From NCBI GenBank assembly GCA_963772935.1, contig CAVYZK010000008.1, positions 434,001 to 498,000 on the forward strand: a DNA stretch of 64,000 nucleotides, given 5' to 3'. The notes under the pieces were generated by a model. That model ran no database searches and was not told the DNA's origin. It was given only the letters and a program-made list of their open reading frames with translations. The stretch comes from JANNNF01 sp963772935 (GTDB taxonomy: Bacteria; Pseudomonadota; Alphaproteobacteria; Rhodobacterales; Rhodobacteraceae). A program made the translations under genes and the position numbers. Below, piece by piece: positions 44,752 to 54,830 of this stretch (its first letter is position 1; each line of letters opens with the position of its first letter).

Positions 44752-45300
44752 ATGACCGGATCACTTATCCCTGCCAGTATTTCATTGCCCGCCCTGACGC
44801 TTGTGGTCGGTGGCGCGAAATCAGGCAAATCTTCGCTGGCCGAGCGGCTGATCACAGCCACATCCCGCCCCCGCACCTACATCGCCACGGCACAGGCGTG
44901 GGATGACGAAATGCGCCAGCGTATCGCCGACCACCGCAGCAGCCGCGGGCCGGACTGGACCACCGTTGAGGCCCCCCTTGATCTGGGCGCGGCATTGGAT
45001 GCGGTACCTGCGGGCCACGCCGTGCTGGTGGATTGCGCAACCCTGTGGCTGACCAACCACCTGCTGGCCGAGCATGATCTGGCGGCGGAAAGTGCTTTGC
45101 TGCGGACGGCACTGGCACGCTGCAAGGCCCCGGTTGTGGTGGTGTCAAACGAGGTCGGCTGGGGCATCGTGCCCGACAACGCGCTTGCCCGCAGGTTCCG
45201 CGATGCGCAGGGGCGGCTCAATCAGGATCTGGCGGCACAGGCGGAACTGGTGTTGGGCGTCATGGCGGGGTTGCCGATCCTGCTGAAAGGCGCGCTATGA
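44752..45300 (+). CDS. cobU: Adenosylcobinamide kinase / adenosylcobinamide-phosphate guanylyltransferase
   Basis: 182 residues starting at the ATG at 44752 (GAGG upstream; the frame is open to 44647). LTLVVGGAKSGKSSLAERL is the P-loop, YIATAQAWDDEMRQRIADHRSSRGPDW contains the conserved His of the guanylylated intermediate, and LVDCATLWLTNHLL and VVVSNEVGWGIVPDNALARRFRD are further CobU signatures. It phosphorylates adenosylcobinamide and adds GMP in late cobalamin assembly and salvage. It is coupled by an ATGA overlap to a phosphatase. It is divergent from rpoH. Confidence 0.93.
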   Translation: MTGSLIPASISLPALTLVVGGAKSGKSSLAERLITATSRPRTYIATAQAWDDEMRQRIADHRSSRGPDWTTVEAPLDLGAALDAVPAGHAVLVDCATLWLTNHLLAEHDLAAESALLRTALARCKAPVVVVSNEVGWGIVPDNALARRFRDAQGRLNQDLAAQAELVLGVMAGLPILLKGAL

Positions 45301-45872
45301 CCCGCCTGTGGTGGGTGCGCCACGGCCCGACCCATACGAAGGCGTTTGCAGGCTGGCGCGATATTCCTGCCGATCTGTCCGATACCGCCGCCCTCGCCCG
45401 CCTGAACGCGCATCTGCCCGCCGATGCGGTGGTGATATCCTCCGACCTGATCCGCGCCACTGCCACCGCTGATGCGCTGTGCGCCACTCGCCCCCGCCTG
45501 CCCCACGACCCCGGTTTGCGAGAGTTCCACTTTGGCGATTGGGATGGCCTGACTTTCGCCGAGGTGTCGGCAAAATGGCCCGACCTCAGCCGCCGATATT
45601 GGGAAGACCCCGGCCACATCGCCCCGCCTAATGGCGAAAGCTGGCATCAGGCAGCCGCACGCGTGGCCCAAGCCGCCGACCGCCTGCTGGCCCTGCCCCA
45701 CCCAGATATCATCATCGTCGCCCATTTCGGCGCAATCCTGACGCAGTATCAGCGCGCGGCAGGCCTGACCCCTTATCAGGCCTTGGCCCAAACCATCGAC
45801 AACCTCTCCGTCACCTGCCTGTGCCATGACAACGGTCAGTGGAGTGCTGGCCAGGTCAATCACATTCCGTGA
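45297..45872 (+). CDS. Histidine phosphatase family protein, possible alpha-ribazole phosphatase (CobC-like)
   Basis: 191 residues. LWWVRHGPTHTKAF carries the RHG catalytic motif, VISSDLIRATATADAL the second Arg, REFHFGDWDGLTF the acid loop and IIIVAHFGAI the second His. The overlap with cobU (45297-45300) suggests a role in cobalamin assembly, dephosphorylating alpha-ribazole-5'-phosphate or adenosylcobalamin-5'-phosphate. The superfamily is broad, so this rests on context. Confidence 0.78.
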   Translation: MTRLWWVRHGPTHTKAFAGWRDIPADLSDTAALARLNAHLPADAVVISSDLIRATATADALCATRPRLPHDPGLREFHFGDWDGLTFAEVSAKWPDLSRRYWEDPGHIAPPNGESWHQAAARVAQAADRLLALPHPDIIIVAHFGAILTQYQRAAGLTPYQALAQTIDNLSVTCLCHDNGQWSAGQVNHIP

Positions 45873-45950
45873 TGAACGCGCCCACAAATCAACGCTTTTC
45901 GGAATACCCCAACCCGTGCAACGTGGCCGCAACATTATGGGAGATGCGAC

Positions 45951-46823
45951 ATGACCTATGACCTCGTGATCGGCGACCGCGCCTATTCCAGTTGGTCCTT
46001 GCGGGGCTGGCTGCTGTTTGACGCCTTTGGGATTCCGGTCAAAACCCATGCGGCACGGCTATACACCGACGAACTTGCCACGGTTCTGAAAGACTATTTC
46101 CCCGGCAGAACTGCCCCCACCATGCGCACCCCCGATGGCATGGTGGTTCCCGAAACCATTGCGATTGCCGAAGAACTGGCCACCCGCCACCCCGAGGCGG
46201 GCCTCTTGCCCGCCGATCCGCGGGCCCGCGCCGTGGCACGGGTGCTGATGGCCGAAATGCACGCAGGCTTTGGCGCGCTGCGCAACCATTGCCCGATGAA
46301 CCTGCGCGTCAGCTACACCGACTGCGCACCGCCGCCTGAGGTACTGGCCGATCTGGCCCGGCTGGAAACCCTCTGGGCTTGGGCACGCGAGGAAACCAGC
46401 GCCAAAGGCCCGTGGCTCTGTGGGGCCTATTCGGCAGCGGATGCGTTCTTCGCCCCCGTGGCCTCCCGCATCGCAGGGTATAACCTGCCCGTCGGGCCTG
46501 CGGCGATGGCCTATGTCAACGCGCATCTGTCGCACCCGTCGTTCCGGCAATGGCGGGCGATGGGCTTGGTCGATGGCGCGGATCAACCGTTTTACCGCCG
46601 AGATTATGGCCGCCGTACCTGGCCTGGCCCGGTGCCCCTGCCCGCCCGCGCCGTGGCCGGAGCCGATACTGAAAACTCCACCTGCCCCTATTCCGGCAAA
46701 CCCGTCACCCATGCGCTGGAAATCGCAGGCCGCCGCTTTGGCTTTTGCAACGCGTTTTGCCGCGACAAAACGGTGGCCGATGCCGAGGCTTGGCCAAAGT
46801 TCATCGCCATTTACCACTCGTAA
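45951..46823 (+). CDS. Glutathione S-transferase family protein with a C-terminal Cys-rich YHS-like tail
   Basis: 290 residues; GGGAG lies upstream of the ATG. Residues ~1-80 form a thioredoxin fold (LVIGDRAYSSWSLRGWLLF...VPETIAIAEELA). Residues ~90-220 are the helical GST domain with LCGAYSAADAFFAPVASRI. A linker leads to an unusual tail, residues ~238-290, containing CPYSGKPVTHALEIAG and FCNAFCRDKTVADAEAW. Cys245, Cys266 and Cys270 are spaced as in YHS/TRASH-type metal-binding modules. The GST part probably conjugates or reduces with glutathione; the tail may bind Zn or Cu. No operon partner is evident. Confidence 0.8.
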   Translation: MTYDLVIGDRAYSSWSLRGWLLFDAFGIPVKTHAARLYTDELATVLKDYFPGRTAPTMRTPDGMVVPETIAIAEELATRHPEAGLLPADPRARAVARVLMAEMHAGFGALRNHCPMNLRVSYTDCAPPPEVLADLARLETLWAWAREETSAKGPWLCGAYSAADAFFAPVASRIAGYNLPVGPAAMAYVNAHLSHPSFRQWRAMGLVDGADQPFYRRDYGRRTWPGPVPLPARAVAGADTENSTCPYSGKPVTHALEIAGRRFGFCNAFCRDKTVADAEAWPKFIAIYHS

Positions 46824-46868
46824 ACCATTCCGCCCTAACCGTTAACGAAGGTAAAGACGGGTGGGGAT

Positions 46869-48383
46869 ATGGTCGCACGCGCCTACACAGTGGCGTTTGA
46901 AGGGGTAGAGGCCCGGCTGGTCGAGGTGCAATGCGCCGTCGCCGCCGGGATGCCCTCGTTCACGCTGGTGGGCCTGCCCGACAAGGCGGTGTCCGAGGCC
47001 AAGGAACGCGTCCGCGCGGCGCTAGCGTCCATGTCCATCGCGTTGCCAACCAAGCGGATCACGGTGAACCTGTCACCTGCAGACCTGCCCAAGGAAGGGT
47101 CGCATTTCGACCTGCCGATTGCGCTGGCCCTGCTGGCCGCACTGGAAATCGTCCCGAAAGATGAGGTTGAACGCACCGTCGCGCTTGGCGAGTTATCACT
47201 GGATGGCCGCCTGATGCCCGTGATCGGTGCCCTGCCCGCCGCGATGGCCGCCGCGGTTGAGGACCGCAGCCTGCTCTGCCCCAAGGCCTGCGGTGCCGAG
47301 GCCGCTTGGGTCGGTGCGACGCAAGTGCTGGCTGCAGCCACACTGGCCGAGGTGGTGCGCCACTACACCGGCCAATCCCCCATCACCCCCGCCGAGGCGG
47401 GCGAGGTCGTGCTGCCGCAAGGTGCCCGCGATCTGCGCGAGGTAAAGGGCCAGGAACGCGCCAAACGCGCGCTGGAAATCGCCGCCGCCGGACGGCACCA
47501 CCTGTTGATGATCGGCAGCCCAGGGTCGGGAAAATCCATGCTGGCGGCCCGTTTGCCGGGCATATTGCCGCCGCTGTCCGCGGCTGAAGCACTGGAAACC
47601 TCAATGGTCCATTCGCTGGCAGGCCTTTTGTCCGAAGGCGGCATCAGCCGCGCCCGCCCCTTCCGCGAACCGCACCATACGGCCTCGATGGCCGCCATCG
47701 TGGGGGGTGGCAAAGGCGCGAAACCCGGCGAGGTCAGCCTTGCCCACAATGGCGTGCTGTTCATGGACGAATTCCCCGAATTTCCCCGCACCGTGCTGGA
47801 AACCCTGCGCCAACCGATTGAAACCGGCGAAATCATGGTCGCCCGCGCCAATGCCCATATCCGTTATCCCTGCCGCTTTCTGCTGGTCGCCGCCGCCAAC
47901 CCTTGCAAATGCGGCTACATGACCGATGCCGCCCGCGCCTGCACCAAGGCACCGCTGTGTGGTGACGACTATCTGGGCCGTATCTCTGGCCCGCTGATGG
48001 ACCGCTTCGATCTGCGGGTGGAAGTGCCCCCCGTGGCCTACACAGATCTAGACCTGCCCGCGACCGGCGATACCTCTGCCACCGTCGCGGCCCGGGTCAG
48101 TGCCGCGCGGGCGGTGCAAACGGCCCGCTTCGCCGGGGCCACAGGGGTCAGGGTCAATGCCGACATGGAAGGCAAACTGCTGGAAGAGGTGGCAAGCCCC
48201 GATACCGAAAGCCGGGCGCTGCTTGCCCGGGTGGCAGACCGGTTTGGCCTTACTGCACGCGGCTATCACCGGGTGCTGCGGGTGGCACGCACCATTGCCG
48301 ATCTGGATGGCAGCGCCACGGTACGGCAGCCGCATGTGGCCGAAGCGGTCAGCTATCGCCTCGCTGTGGGCACCAAATCCTGA
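46869..48383 (+). CDS. comM: YifB/ComM-family AAA+ ATPase (Mg-chelatase-like)
   Basis: 504 residues, normal size. The N-terminal domain begins AYTVAFEGVEARLVEVQCAVAAGMPSFTLVGLPDKAVSEAKERV, the lonC-like fold typical of ComM. The ATPase core has LMIGSPGSGKSMLAARLPGI (Walker A), FREPHHTASMAAIVGGG, VLFMDEFPEF (Walker B) and AANPCKCGYMTD. The C-terminal Mg-chelatase domain has SGPLMDRFDLRVEVPPV and SRALLARVADRFGLTARGYHRVLRVARTIADL. ComM is a hexameric helicase promoting branch migration during natural transformation; its presence suggests DNA uptake or gene-transfer-agent DNA integration. Confidence 0.93.
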   Translation: MVARAYTVAFEGVEARLVEVQCAVAAGMPSFTLVGLPDKAVSEAKERVRAALASMSIALPTKRITVNLSPADLPKEGSHFDLPIALALLAALEIVPKDEVERTVALGELSLDGRLMPVIGALPAAMAAAVEDRSLLCPKACGAEAAWVGATQVLAAATLAEVVRHYTGQSPITPAEAGEVVLPQGARDLREVKGQERAKRALEIAAAGRHHLLMIGSPGSGKSMLAARLPGILPPLSAAEALETSMVHSLAGLLSEGGISRARPFREPHHTASMAAIVGGGKGAKPGEVSLAHNGVLFMDEFPEFPRTVLETLRQPIETGEIMVARANAHIRYPCRFLLVAAANPCKCGYMTDAARACTKAPLCGDDYLGRISGPLMDRFDLRVEVPPVAYTDLDLPATGDTSATVAARVSAARAVQTARFAGATGVRVNADMEGKLLEEVASPDTESRALLARVADRFGLTARGYHRVLRVARTIADLDGSATVRQPHVAEAVSYRLAVGTKS

Positions 48384-48386
48384 AAA

Positions 48387-48422
48387 GGGGCGCTTTTTGC
48401 CCAATCGGGCAAAAAGCGCCCC
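48387..48422. terminator. Strong bidirectional terminator between comM and gshB
   Basis: A perfect 16-base stem, GGGGCGCTTTTTGCCC (48387-48402) and its complement (48407-48422), with an AATC loop sits in the 50-base gap between the convergent stops. The stem has five A/T pairs but no following T-run, so it is probably a bidirectional roadblock or RNA 3'-end stabiliser. Confidence 0.8.
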
Positions 48423-48433
48423 CGTCCGGGATA

Positions 48434-49378
48434 TCACGCCGCCCGCTTCGCCTCGATCACCTGCCAGATGCGTTCGGCGGTGTTGGTGCCATCAAACCGC
48501 TCCAACTCCTGGATGCCGGTAGGCGAGGTCACGTTGATCTCGGTCAGCCAATCACCGATCACGTCGATGCCGACGAAAATCTGGCCATACTCCTTCAAAA
48601 CCGGCCCGATCCGCGCGCAAATTTCCAGATCGCGGGGGGTCAGCCCCACCTTTTCAGGCCGCCCACCTGCATGCATGTTCGACCGGGTCTCCCCCGCCTG
48701 CGGCACCCGGTTGATCGCGCCCACAGGCTCGCCATCGACCAGGATAACCCGCTTGTCGCCCTTGGACACATCGGGCAAAAATTTCTGCACGATCAAAGGC
48801 TCGCGGTTGATGCCGGTAAACATCTCATGCAACGACGCCAGATTGCGGTCGTTCGGGTCCAGCCTAAACACCCCCGCCCCGCCATTGCCGTACAACGGTT
48901 TAAGAATGATATCCCCATGCCGCGCCTTGAAGGCGCGGATCGTCGCAAGATCGCGGGCAATCGCCGTCGGCGGGGTCAGATCGGCGAAGCGCAGCACCAG
49001 CAGTTTTTCGGGCGAATTGCGCACCCAGAACGGATCATTCACCACCAGCGTCTTGGGATGGATCATGTCCAGCAGATGGGTCGTGGTAATATAGCCCATG
49101 TCGAACGGCGGGTCTTGCCGCAGCCAGACCACATCAAACTCTGCCAGATCGACCTCGGTTTCCGCGCCGTAACTCACATGATTGCCAACCTCGCGCCGCA
49201 GCGTGATCGGAAATCCGCGTGCCATCACCCGGCCTTCGACAAAGGCCAGCTTGTCTGGCGTGTAGAAAAACAGCGAATGCCCCCGCGCCTGCGCCTCCAA
49301 AGCGATGCGGAACGTGCTGTCCCCATTGATGTTGACAGACCCGATCGGGTCCATTTGCAGGGCTACCTTAAGCGACAT
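48434..49378 (-). CDS. gshB: Glutathione synthetase
   Basis: 314 residues, standard for the bacterial enzyme. It starts LKVALQMDPIGSVNINGDSTFRIALEAQARGH and has the ATP-grasp core with VVWLRQDPPFDMGYITTTHLLD, DIILKPLYGNGGAGVFRL, PLIVQKFLPDV and FVGIDVIGDWLTEINVTSPTGIQEL. It ligates glycine to gamma-glutamylcysteine using ATP. It is last in an rsmI-yraN-gshB run, a common alphaproteobacterial order. Confidence 0.96.
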   Translation of the reverse strand: MSLKVALQMDPIGSVNINGDSTFRIALEAQARGHSLFFYTPDKLAFVEGRVMARGFPITLRREVGNHVSYGAETEVDLAEFDVVWLRQDPPFDMGYITTTHLLDMIHPKTLVVNDPFWVRNSPEKLLVLRFADLTPPTAIARDLATIRAFKARHGDIILKPLYGNGGAGVFRLDPNDRNLASLHEMFTGINREPLIVQKFLPDVSKGDKRVILVDGEPVGAINRVPQAGETRSNMHAGGRPEKVGLTPRDLEICARIGPVLKEYGQIFVGIDVIGDWLTEINVTSPTGIQELERFDGTNTAERIWQVIEAKRAA

Positions 49379-49439
49379 CGAATTCTCCGGGGGTCAATTC
49401 CCGGCACGATGCCCCAATGCGCCGGGGGATGCAAACGGG

Positions 49440-49823
49440 TCAGGCAGCGAAGGCGTTTTCCAACACTTCGATCCGGCCCTGCCCATCAACCAAGGCGACA
49501 TCGAACCGCACATCTGTCAGCAATCCCTTGGGTTCGCCCGCCAGAAATTCTTCTGCCGAGGCATAGATGCGCTGCATTTGCCGCAATGACAGGTGTTCCG
49601 CCGCAATCGCATGCGTGCTGCTTTGCTTGACCTCGATAAAGATCACCTCTGCCCCGTTGCGGGCAATCAGGTCAATCTCACCGCCCGAGCCACGCCAACG
49701 CCGCGCGCAGACCGCGCGGCCAGACCGTTCATACATCTGCGCCACCTGATCTTCGGCAGCCACACCCGCATGATAGGCCCGCGCCCCGCGCAGCGACCGT
49801 GATGCAACCACCTGATCCGCCAT
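49440..49823 (-). CDS. yraN: YraN/UPF0102-family endonuclease-fold protein
   Basis: 127 residues from the ATG at 49823 (frame open to 49901). It has GVAAEDQVAQMYERSGRAVCARRWRGSGGEIDLIARNGAEVIFIEVKQSSTHA, with the E...D...ExK spacing of PD-(D/E)XK nucleases. The biochemical role is not settled in any organism. Its start is 2 bases from the end of rsmI, so the two are co-transcribed. Confidence 0.9.
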   Translation of the reverse strand: MADQVVASRSLRGARAYHAGVAAEDQVAQMYERSGRAVCARRWRGSGGEIDLIARNGAEVIFIEVKQSSTHAIAAEHLSLRQMQRIYASAEEFLAGEPKGLLTDVRFDVALVDGQGRIEVLENAFAA

Positions 49824-49824
49824 G

Positions 49825-50760
49825 TTACCCCCGCCGCAATGCCATCTGATACACTTCCCGTCTTGGCAAACCGTAGGCTTCCGCAATCGCCGCTGCCGCA
49901 TCCTTGACCGTCATCCGCAGCATCGCCTGATCCAAAGCCTGTTCTACCGTGGCCGCATCCGCCCGTGTTACCGCCCCACGATCTACCAGCACAACAATTT
50001 CACCCTTCACGTCCCGGTCTGCAAACGCCGCCGCAAGATCACCAAGACTGCCCCGCGACACTTCTTCGAATCGCTTCGTCAGTTCCCGGCACACAACAGC
50101 GTACCTCCCCGCCCCCAGACATTGCACCAAATCATCCAACAATTGGTTAATGCGCTTTGGCGATTCATACAGGATCAGCGTGGCTTGCACGTCGCGCAGC
50201 TCTGTCAGGAATGTCAGGCGGGCCGATTTGGTTGGCGGCGCAAAGCCTGCAAACAAGAACCGGTCGGACGGCAGACCCGACACTGTCAGCGCGCAGAGCA
50301 CGGCCGACGCACCGGGGGCGGCAAGCACGGCCACGCCTTCGGCAATCGCCGCGCGGGCCAGTTGGAAACCGGGGTCCGAGATCAGCGGCGTTCCGGCCTC
50401 GGACGCATAGGCGACCGATTTGCCTTCGCTCAGGGCCCGCATCAGCCGGGGCAGTGCCGCGTCATTGTTGTGTTCGTGATAGGCGACCAGCGGGCGGTTG
50501 CCCAAGGAAATACCGTGAATTTCCATCAAATGCCGCAGGGTTCGGGTATCTTCCGCGGCCAGCACATCGGCCCCCGCCAGAATGTCCAGTGCCCGCAAGG
50601 TAATGTCGCGCGCAGCCCCGATGGGGGTGGAAACAAAATGCAGCCCCGGGGCCACGGCTTTGGCAAGGCTGCGCTTTGCGGGCTCTGCGTTATCCGTTTG
50701 CGCCCCAGTGCCGGAAATGTCCGGGTCTGCCTCATGGGACGAAATGCTGCCGATGGACAT
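49825..50760 (-). CDS. rsmI: 16S rRNA (cytidine(1402)-2'-O)-methyltransferase
   Basis: 311 residues from the ATG at 50760 (GGAG upstream); the longer frame to 51111 overlaps the divergent lipoprotein gene. LHFVSTPIGAARDITLRALDILAGADVLAAEDTRTLRHL and ASEAGTPLISDPGFQLARAA are the tetrapyrrole-methylase-fold SAM sites, and FLFAGFAPPTKSARLTFLTEL and TLILYESPKRI confirm RsmI. It methylates the ribose of C1402 in the decoding centre. It is divergent from an LpoA-like lipoprotein, the same neighbourhood as E. coli rsmI-lpoA-yraN. Confidence 0.95.
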   Translation of the reverse strand: MSIGSISSHEADPDISGTGAQTDNAEPAKRSLAKAVAPGLHFVSTPIGAARDITLRALDILAGADVLAAEDTRTLRHLMEIHGISLGNRPLVAYHEHNNDAALPRLMRALSEGKSVAYASEAGTPLISDPGFQLARAAIAEGVAVLAAPGASAVLCALTVSGLPSDRFLFAGFAPPTKSARLTFLTELRDVQATLILYESPKRINQLLDDLVQCLGAGRYAVVCRELTKRFEEVSRGSLGDLAAAFADRDVKGEIVVLVDRGAVTRADAATVEQALDQAMLRMTVKDAAAAIAEAYGLPRREVYQMALRRG

Positions 50761-50860
50761 GATCTGAACTCCGCTGACAAGTTTACTTCCCGCGACGATG
50801 CGCTTAACCTGCCCGCCGATGCCGCACCTCTGCCGCGCCTCTGGGAGTGAGGAATTCCTT

Positions 50861-52042
50861 ATGTTGTCTGCTATTGTCCACGCGTGCAAGTCACCGGGCC
50901 GTTTCGTTCTTGTTGTGGCGGCCCTTGTGCTGGCGGCCTGTGTGCCCGGTGCCGGGCCAATCAGCGGCAAAGGTCCGCTGATCGGTGCTGGTGAGGCCGT
51001 GCCCGTCGCCTTGCTGGTGCCCGCCGGGTCGGGGCAGGCGAGTGATGAATTGCTGGCACGCAGTCTGCAAAACGCGGCCCGGCTGGCCATTTCAGATCTG
51101 GGCGGCGTCAAGATCGATCTTCGGGTTTACAACACCTCAGCGCAGCCCGGGCAGGCGCAAGCCATGGCGATCAAGGCCGCCGATGAAGGCGCAAAGATCA
51201 TTCTCGGCCCGGTGTTTGCGCAAGAAGCAAATGCCGTCGGCGTGGCAATGGCCGCGCGCGGGATCAATGTGCTGTCCTTTTCAAACAACACCGACATTGC
51301 CGGTGGCAACGTGTTCGTGCTTGGGCCAACCTTTGACAATTCGGCCCGCAGGCTGGCCAACTATGCGGTAAGTGCGGGCAAAAGCCGCATCATGGTTGTG
51401 CATGACCGCAATACAGCGGGAGATCTGGGCAGGGCGGCCATTCAGCGCGGCGTGCAGGCGGCGGGCGGATCGGTGGTTGCTGTCGGATCATATGAGCTGT
51501 CGCAGCAGGGCATCGCATCCGCCATCCCGTCCATCGCACAGACGGCAAAAACGGCGGGGGCCAATGCGCTGTTTCTGACCGCAGACAGTGCAACCGCCCT
51601 GCCGCTGGTCAGCCAGTTGCTTGCCGACAATGGTCTGTCCTCGGCTACAGCCCAGATGATCGGTTTGACCCGCTGGGATATTCCGGCGGCGGCGCTTGCC
51701 TTGCCGGGTGTTCAGGGCGGCTGGTTTGCCCTGCCGGACCCCGCCCTGTATAACCAGTTTCAGGGACGCTATCAGACCGCGTTTTCCGAAGCCCCCCACC
51801 CGATTGCAGGGCTTGCCTATGACGGGATCGCCGCCATTGGCGCGCTGGTCAAGCAAGGCAAGACCAATGCGCTGAGCGCGCAGGCCCTGACGCAAGGGGC
51901 AGGCTTTGTCGGCGTCAACGGCATCTTCCGCCTGCGCACCGATGGCACCAACGAACGCGGCCTTGCGATTGCACAGGTCCGCAACAACAGCTTTGCAATC
52001 ATCAGCCCCGCGCCGCGCAGCTTTGCCGGTGCCGGGTTCTGA
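50861..52042 (+). CDS. Penicillin-binding-protein activator-like lipoprotein (LpoA/LppC family)
   Basis: 393 residues from the ATG at 50861, with AGGA upstream. The signal peptide ends in a lipobox LAAC with Cys27 as lipidation site. The mature part is a periplasmic-binding type I fold (VALLVPAGSGQASDELLARSLQNAARLAISDLGG, GAKIILGPVFAQEANAVGVAMAARGINVLSFSNN). It lacks the TPR-rich N-domain of E. coli LpoA but shares the C-domain and the gene neighbourhood (divergent rsmI, yraN). It probably activates a penicillin-binding protein from the outer membrane. Its stop overlaps the glnD start (TGATG). Confidence 0.83.
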   Translation: MLSAIVHACKSPGRFVLVVAALVLAACVPGAGPISGKGPLIGAGEAVPVALLVPAGSGQASDELLARSLQNAARLAISDLGGVKIDLRVYNTSAQPGQAQAMAIKAADEGAKIILGPVFAQEANAVGVAMAARGINVLSFSNNTDIAGGNVFVLGPTFDNSARRLANYAVSAGKSRIMVVHDRNTAGDLGRAAIQRGVQAAGGSVVAVGSYELSQQGIASAIPSIAQTAKTAGANALFLTADSATALPLVSQLLADNGLSSATAQMIGLTRWDIPAAALALPGVQGGWFALPDPALYNQFQGRYQTAFSEAPHPIAGLAYDGIAAIGALVKQGKTNALSAQALTQGAGFVGVNGIFRLRTDGTNERGLAIAQVRNNSFAIISPAPRSFAGAGF

Positions 52043-54830
52043 TGTCAGCCGCAAAAGCGGCGGCGGCGGCACTGCCCGCCGCCCCCGCCCTGATGCTTCT
52101 GCCTGGGTCTGCGATCATTGATACGGGCGCGCTGACCCGCGCCATCGCCGCCGATATCGGGTCGGCCGCCAATGCCAAGGCCGCACGGGCCATTGCCGTG
52201 GCGCACATGGCACAGGCAAAATCCCGCGCCAATGACGCGCTTGAGGCCGCCTTCAAGGACCATCCGCTGGCGGCGCGTGCGCTGGTGAAGGCGCAGGCCT
52301 ATCTGACGGACGGGCTGGTCACCGCAGCCTTGCGCGTGGCGGTGGATCACCTGCACCCCTTGCCCAGCCCCACCGAGTCTGAACGCATCGCCGTTCTGGG
52401 GGTTGGCGGCTATGGCCGGGCCGAAATGGCCCCCCATTCCGACGTGGACCTGCTGTTTCTGACTCCATGGAAGATCACCCCTTGGGCAGAATCCGTGATC
52501 GAATCCATGCTGTATATGCTGTGGGATCTGAAGCTGAAGGTGGGCCACGCCAGCCGCACGGTGAAGGACTGCATCCGTCTGGGGCGCGAGGATATCACCA
52601 TCCGCACCGCCCTGCTGGAATACCGCTATGTCGCGGGCTATGCACCCTTGGCGGTGGAACTGGGCGACCGGCTGTGGGCAGACCTGTTCCGCAATACCGG
52701 GCCCGAGTTCATCGAGGCCAAGCTGGCCGAACGGGCCGAACGTCACAAACGACAGGGCGGGCAGCGCTATGTGCTGGAACCCAATGTCAAAGAGGGCAAG
52801 GGCGGTCTGCGCGATCTGCAAACCCTGTATTGGATTGGCAAGTATCTGAACCGGGTGTCGTCGTCCGAAGGTCTGGTCGGCGTTGGCCTTCTGTCGCGCG
52901 AGGAATACGACATCTTCACCCGCGCCGAAGATTTCCTCTGGGCGGTGCGCTGCCATATGCACCACATCACGGCGCGGGCCACCGACCAGTTGACCTTCGA
53001 CATTCAGGTCGAGGTGGCCGAGCGGATGGGCTACCGCGATTCCGGCGGGCGGCGGGCGGTCGAACATTTCATGCAGGATTATTTCCGCCATGCCACCCGC
53101 GTGGGCGAGTTGACGCGCGTGTTCCTGACCGAACTTGAGGCGAGGCACGCCAAACCCGAAGCCTCGTTGTTGGGCATCTTCAAACGCGTCAAACGGGTGA
53201 AGCCGGGTTACAAACTGGTGCAGGGCCGCATCGACGTGGCCGACCCCACTGCTTTTCTGGCCGACAAGCTGAACCTGTTGCGGGTGTTTGAAGAGGCTCT
53301 GCGCACCGGATACCTGCTGCATCCCAACGTCATGCGCCTGCTTGCGGCCCATCTGGACCTGATCGACGACGACCTGCGCACCAACCCCGAGGCGGTGCAG
53401 ATCTTTCTTGATCTGCTGTTGAAACACGGCAACCCGGAACGCAGCTTGCGCCGGATGAACGAGCTTGGCGTGCTGGCCGCCTTCATCCCGGAATTTGAAA
53501 ACATCGTCGCGATGATGCAGTTCAACGTCTACCACCACTACACGGTGGACGAGCATATCATCCAGACCATCTCTGTGCTGGCCCAGATCGAACGGGGCGA
53601 ACTGGTCGAGGATTTGCCGCTGTCCTCGTCTATCCTGAAGGCGGGGGTAAATCGGCGAGTGCTGTATGTGGCGCTGCTGATGCACGATATCGGCAAGGGC
53701 CGCCCCGAGGATCATTCGATCATTGGCGCGCAACTCGCCCGCCGTATTGCACCCCGGCTGGGGCTGGATGCCGAGGAATGTGAGACGGTGGAATGGCTGG
53801 TGCGCTATCACCTGCTGATGTCCGACATGGCGCAAAAGCGTGATATCGGCGATCCCCGCACGGTGCGCGATTTTGCCAAGGCGGTGAAAACCCGCAAACG
53901 GCTGGACCTTTTGACCATCCTGACCGTCTGCGATATTCGCGGCGTCGGGCCGAACACCTGGAACAACTGGAAGGCCATGCTGCTGCGTCAGTTGTACCGC
54001 GACACTGCCGATGCGCTGGAAGGCGGGCTGGAGACCCTGAACCGCGAAAACCGCGAGGATGAGGCAAAGCACGCCCTGCGCGCCCGCCTGTCGGGCTGGG
54101 ATGTCCGCCACCTGCGGGCTGAGACTGCGCGGCACTATGTGCCTTACTGGCGCGGGCTTTCCACCGATACCCATGCCATCTTTGCGCGCATGTTGCTGGA
54201 CTTGCCTGACAGCGAAATCCGCATCGACCTTGATCCCGACCCGCACCGCGACGCGACGCGCGCCTGCTTTGCGCTGGTCGATCACCCCGGCATCTTCTCG
54301 CGTCTTGCCGGGGCACTTGCACTGGTCGGGGCCAATGTGGTCGATGCCCGCACCTATACGTCCAAGGATGGCTATGCGACGGCGGTGTTCTGGGTGCAGG
54401 ATATCGAAGGCCGCCCCTATGAGGTGGCCCGCCTGCCCCGCCTGCGCGGCATGATCGAAAAGACCCTGAAGGGTGAGGTCGTCGCCCGCGATGCGCTTGA
54501 AAGACCGCGACCGCGTGAAAAAGCGCGAACGCGAGTTCCGCTTTCCGACCCACATCACCTTCGACAACGAAGGGTCCGAGATTTACACCATCATCGAGGT
54601 CGATACCCGCGACCGCCCCGGCCTGCTGTATCGATCTGACCCGCACGCTGGCCAACAACACCATCTACATCGCCTCTGCCGTGATCGCGACCTACGGCGC
54701 GCAGGTGGTGGACACCTTCTATGTGAAGGACATGTTCGGCCTGAAACTGCACGCCAAATCGAAACAAGAGGCGCTGGAACGCAAGCTGCGCGAGGCCATC
54801 GCCGATGGCGCGGAACGGGCGCAGGCATGA
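52042..54830 (+). CDS. glnD: Bifunctional PII uridylyltransferase/uridylyl-removing enzyme (two frameshifts)
   Basis: About 928 residues when repaired. The nucleotidyltransferase domain has VLGVGGYGRAEMAPHSDVDLLFL (residues ~117-139), then a GlnD-specific middle (EPNVKEGKGGLRDLQTLYWIGKY), an HD domain (YVALLMHDIGKGRPEDHS) and two C-terminal ACT domains (FALVDHPGIFSRLAGALALVGANVVDARTYTS, then TRDRPGLLYDLTRTLANN). Extra bases at 54497-54498 and 54632 split the C-terminus into three frames. It uridylylates PII proteins at low glutamine and removes UMP at high glutamine. The start overlaps the lipoprotein stop, and the end overlaps murJ by four bases. Confidence 0.94.

Noticed and set aside
52045..54567. 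840-residue open frame on the minus strand opposite glnD
   Set aside because: It mirrors glnD codons, has no recognised motif, and glnD is certain.
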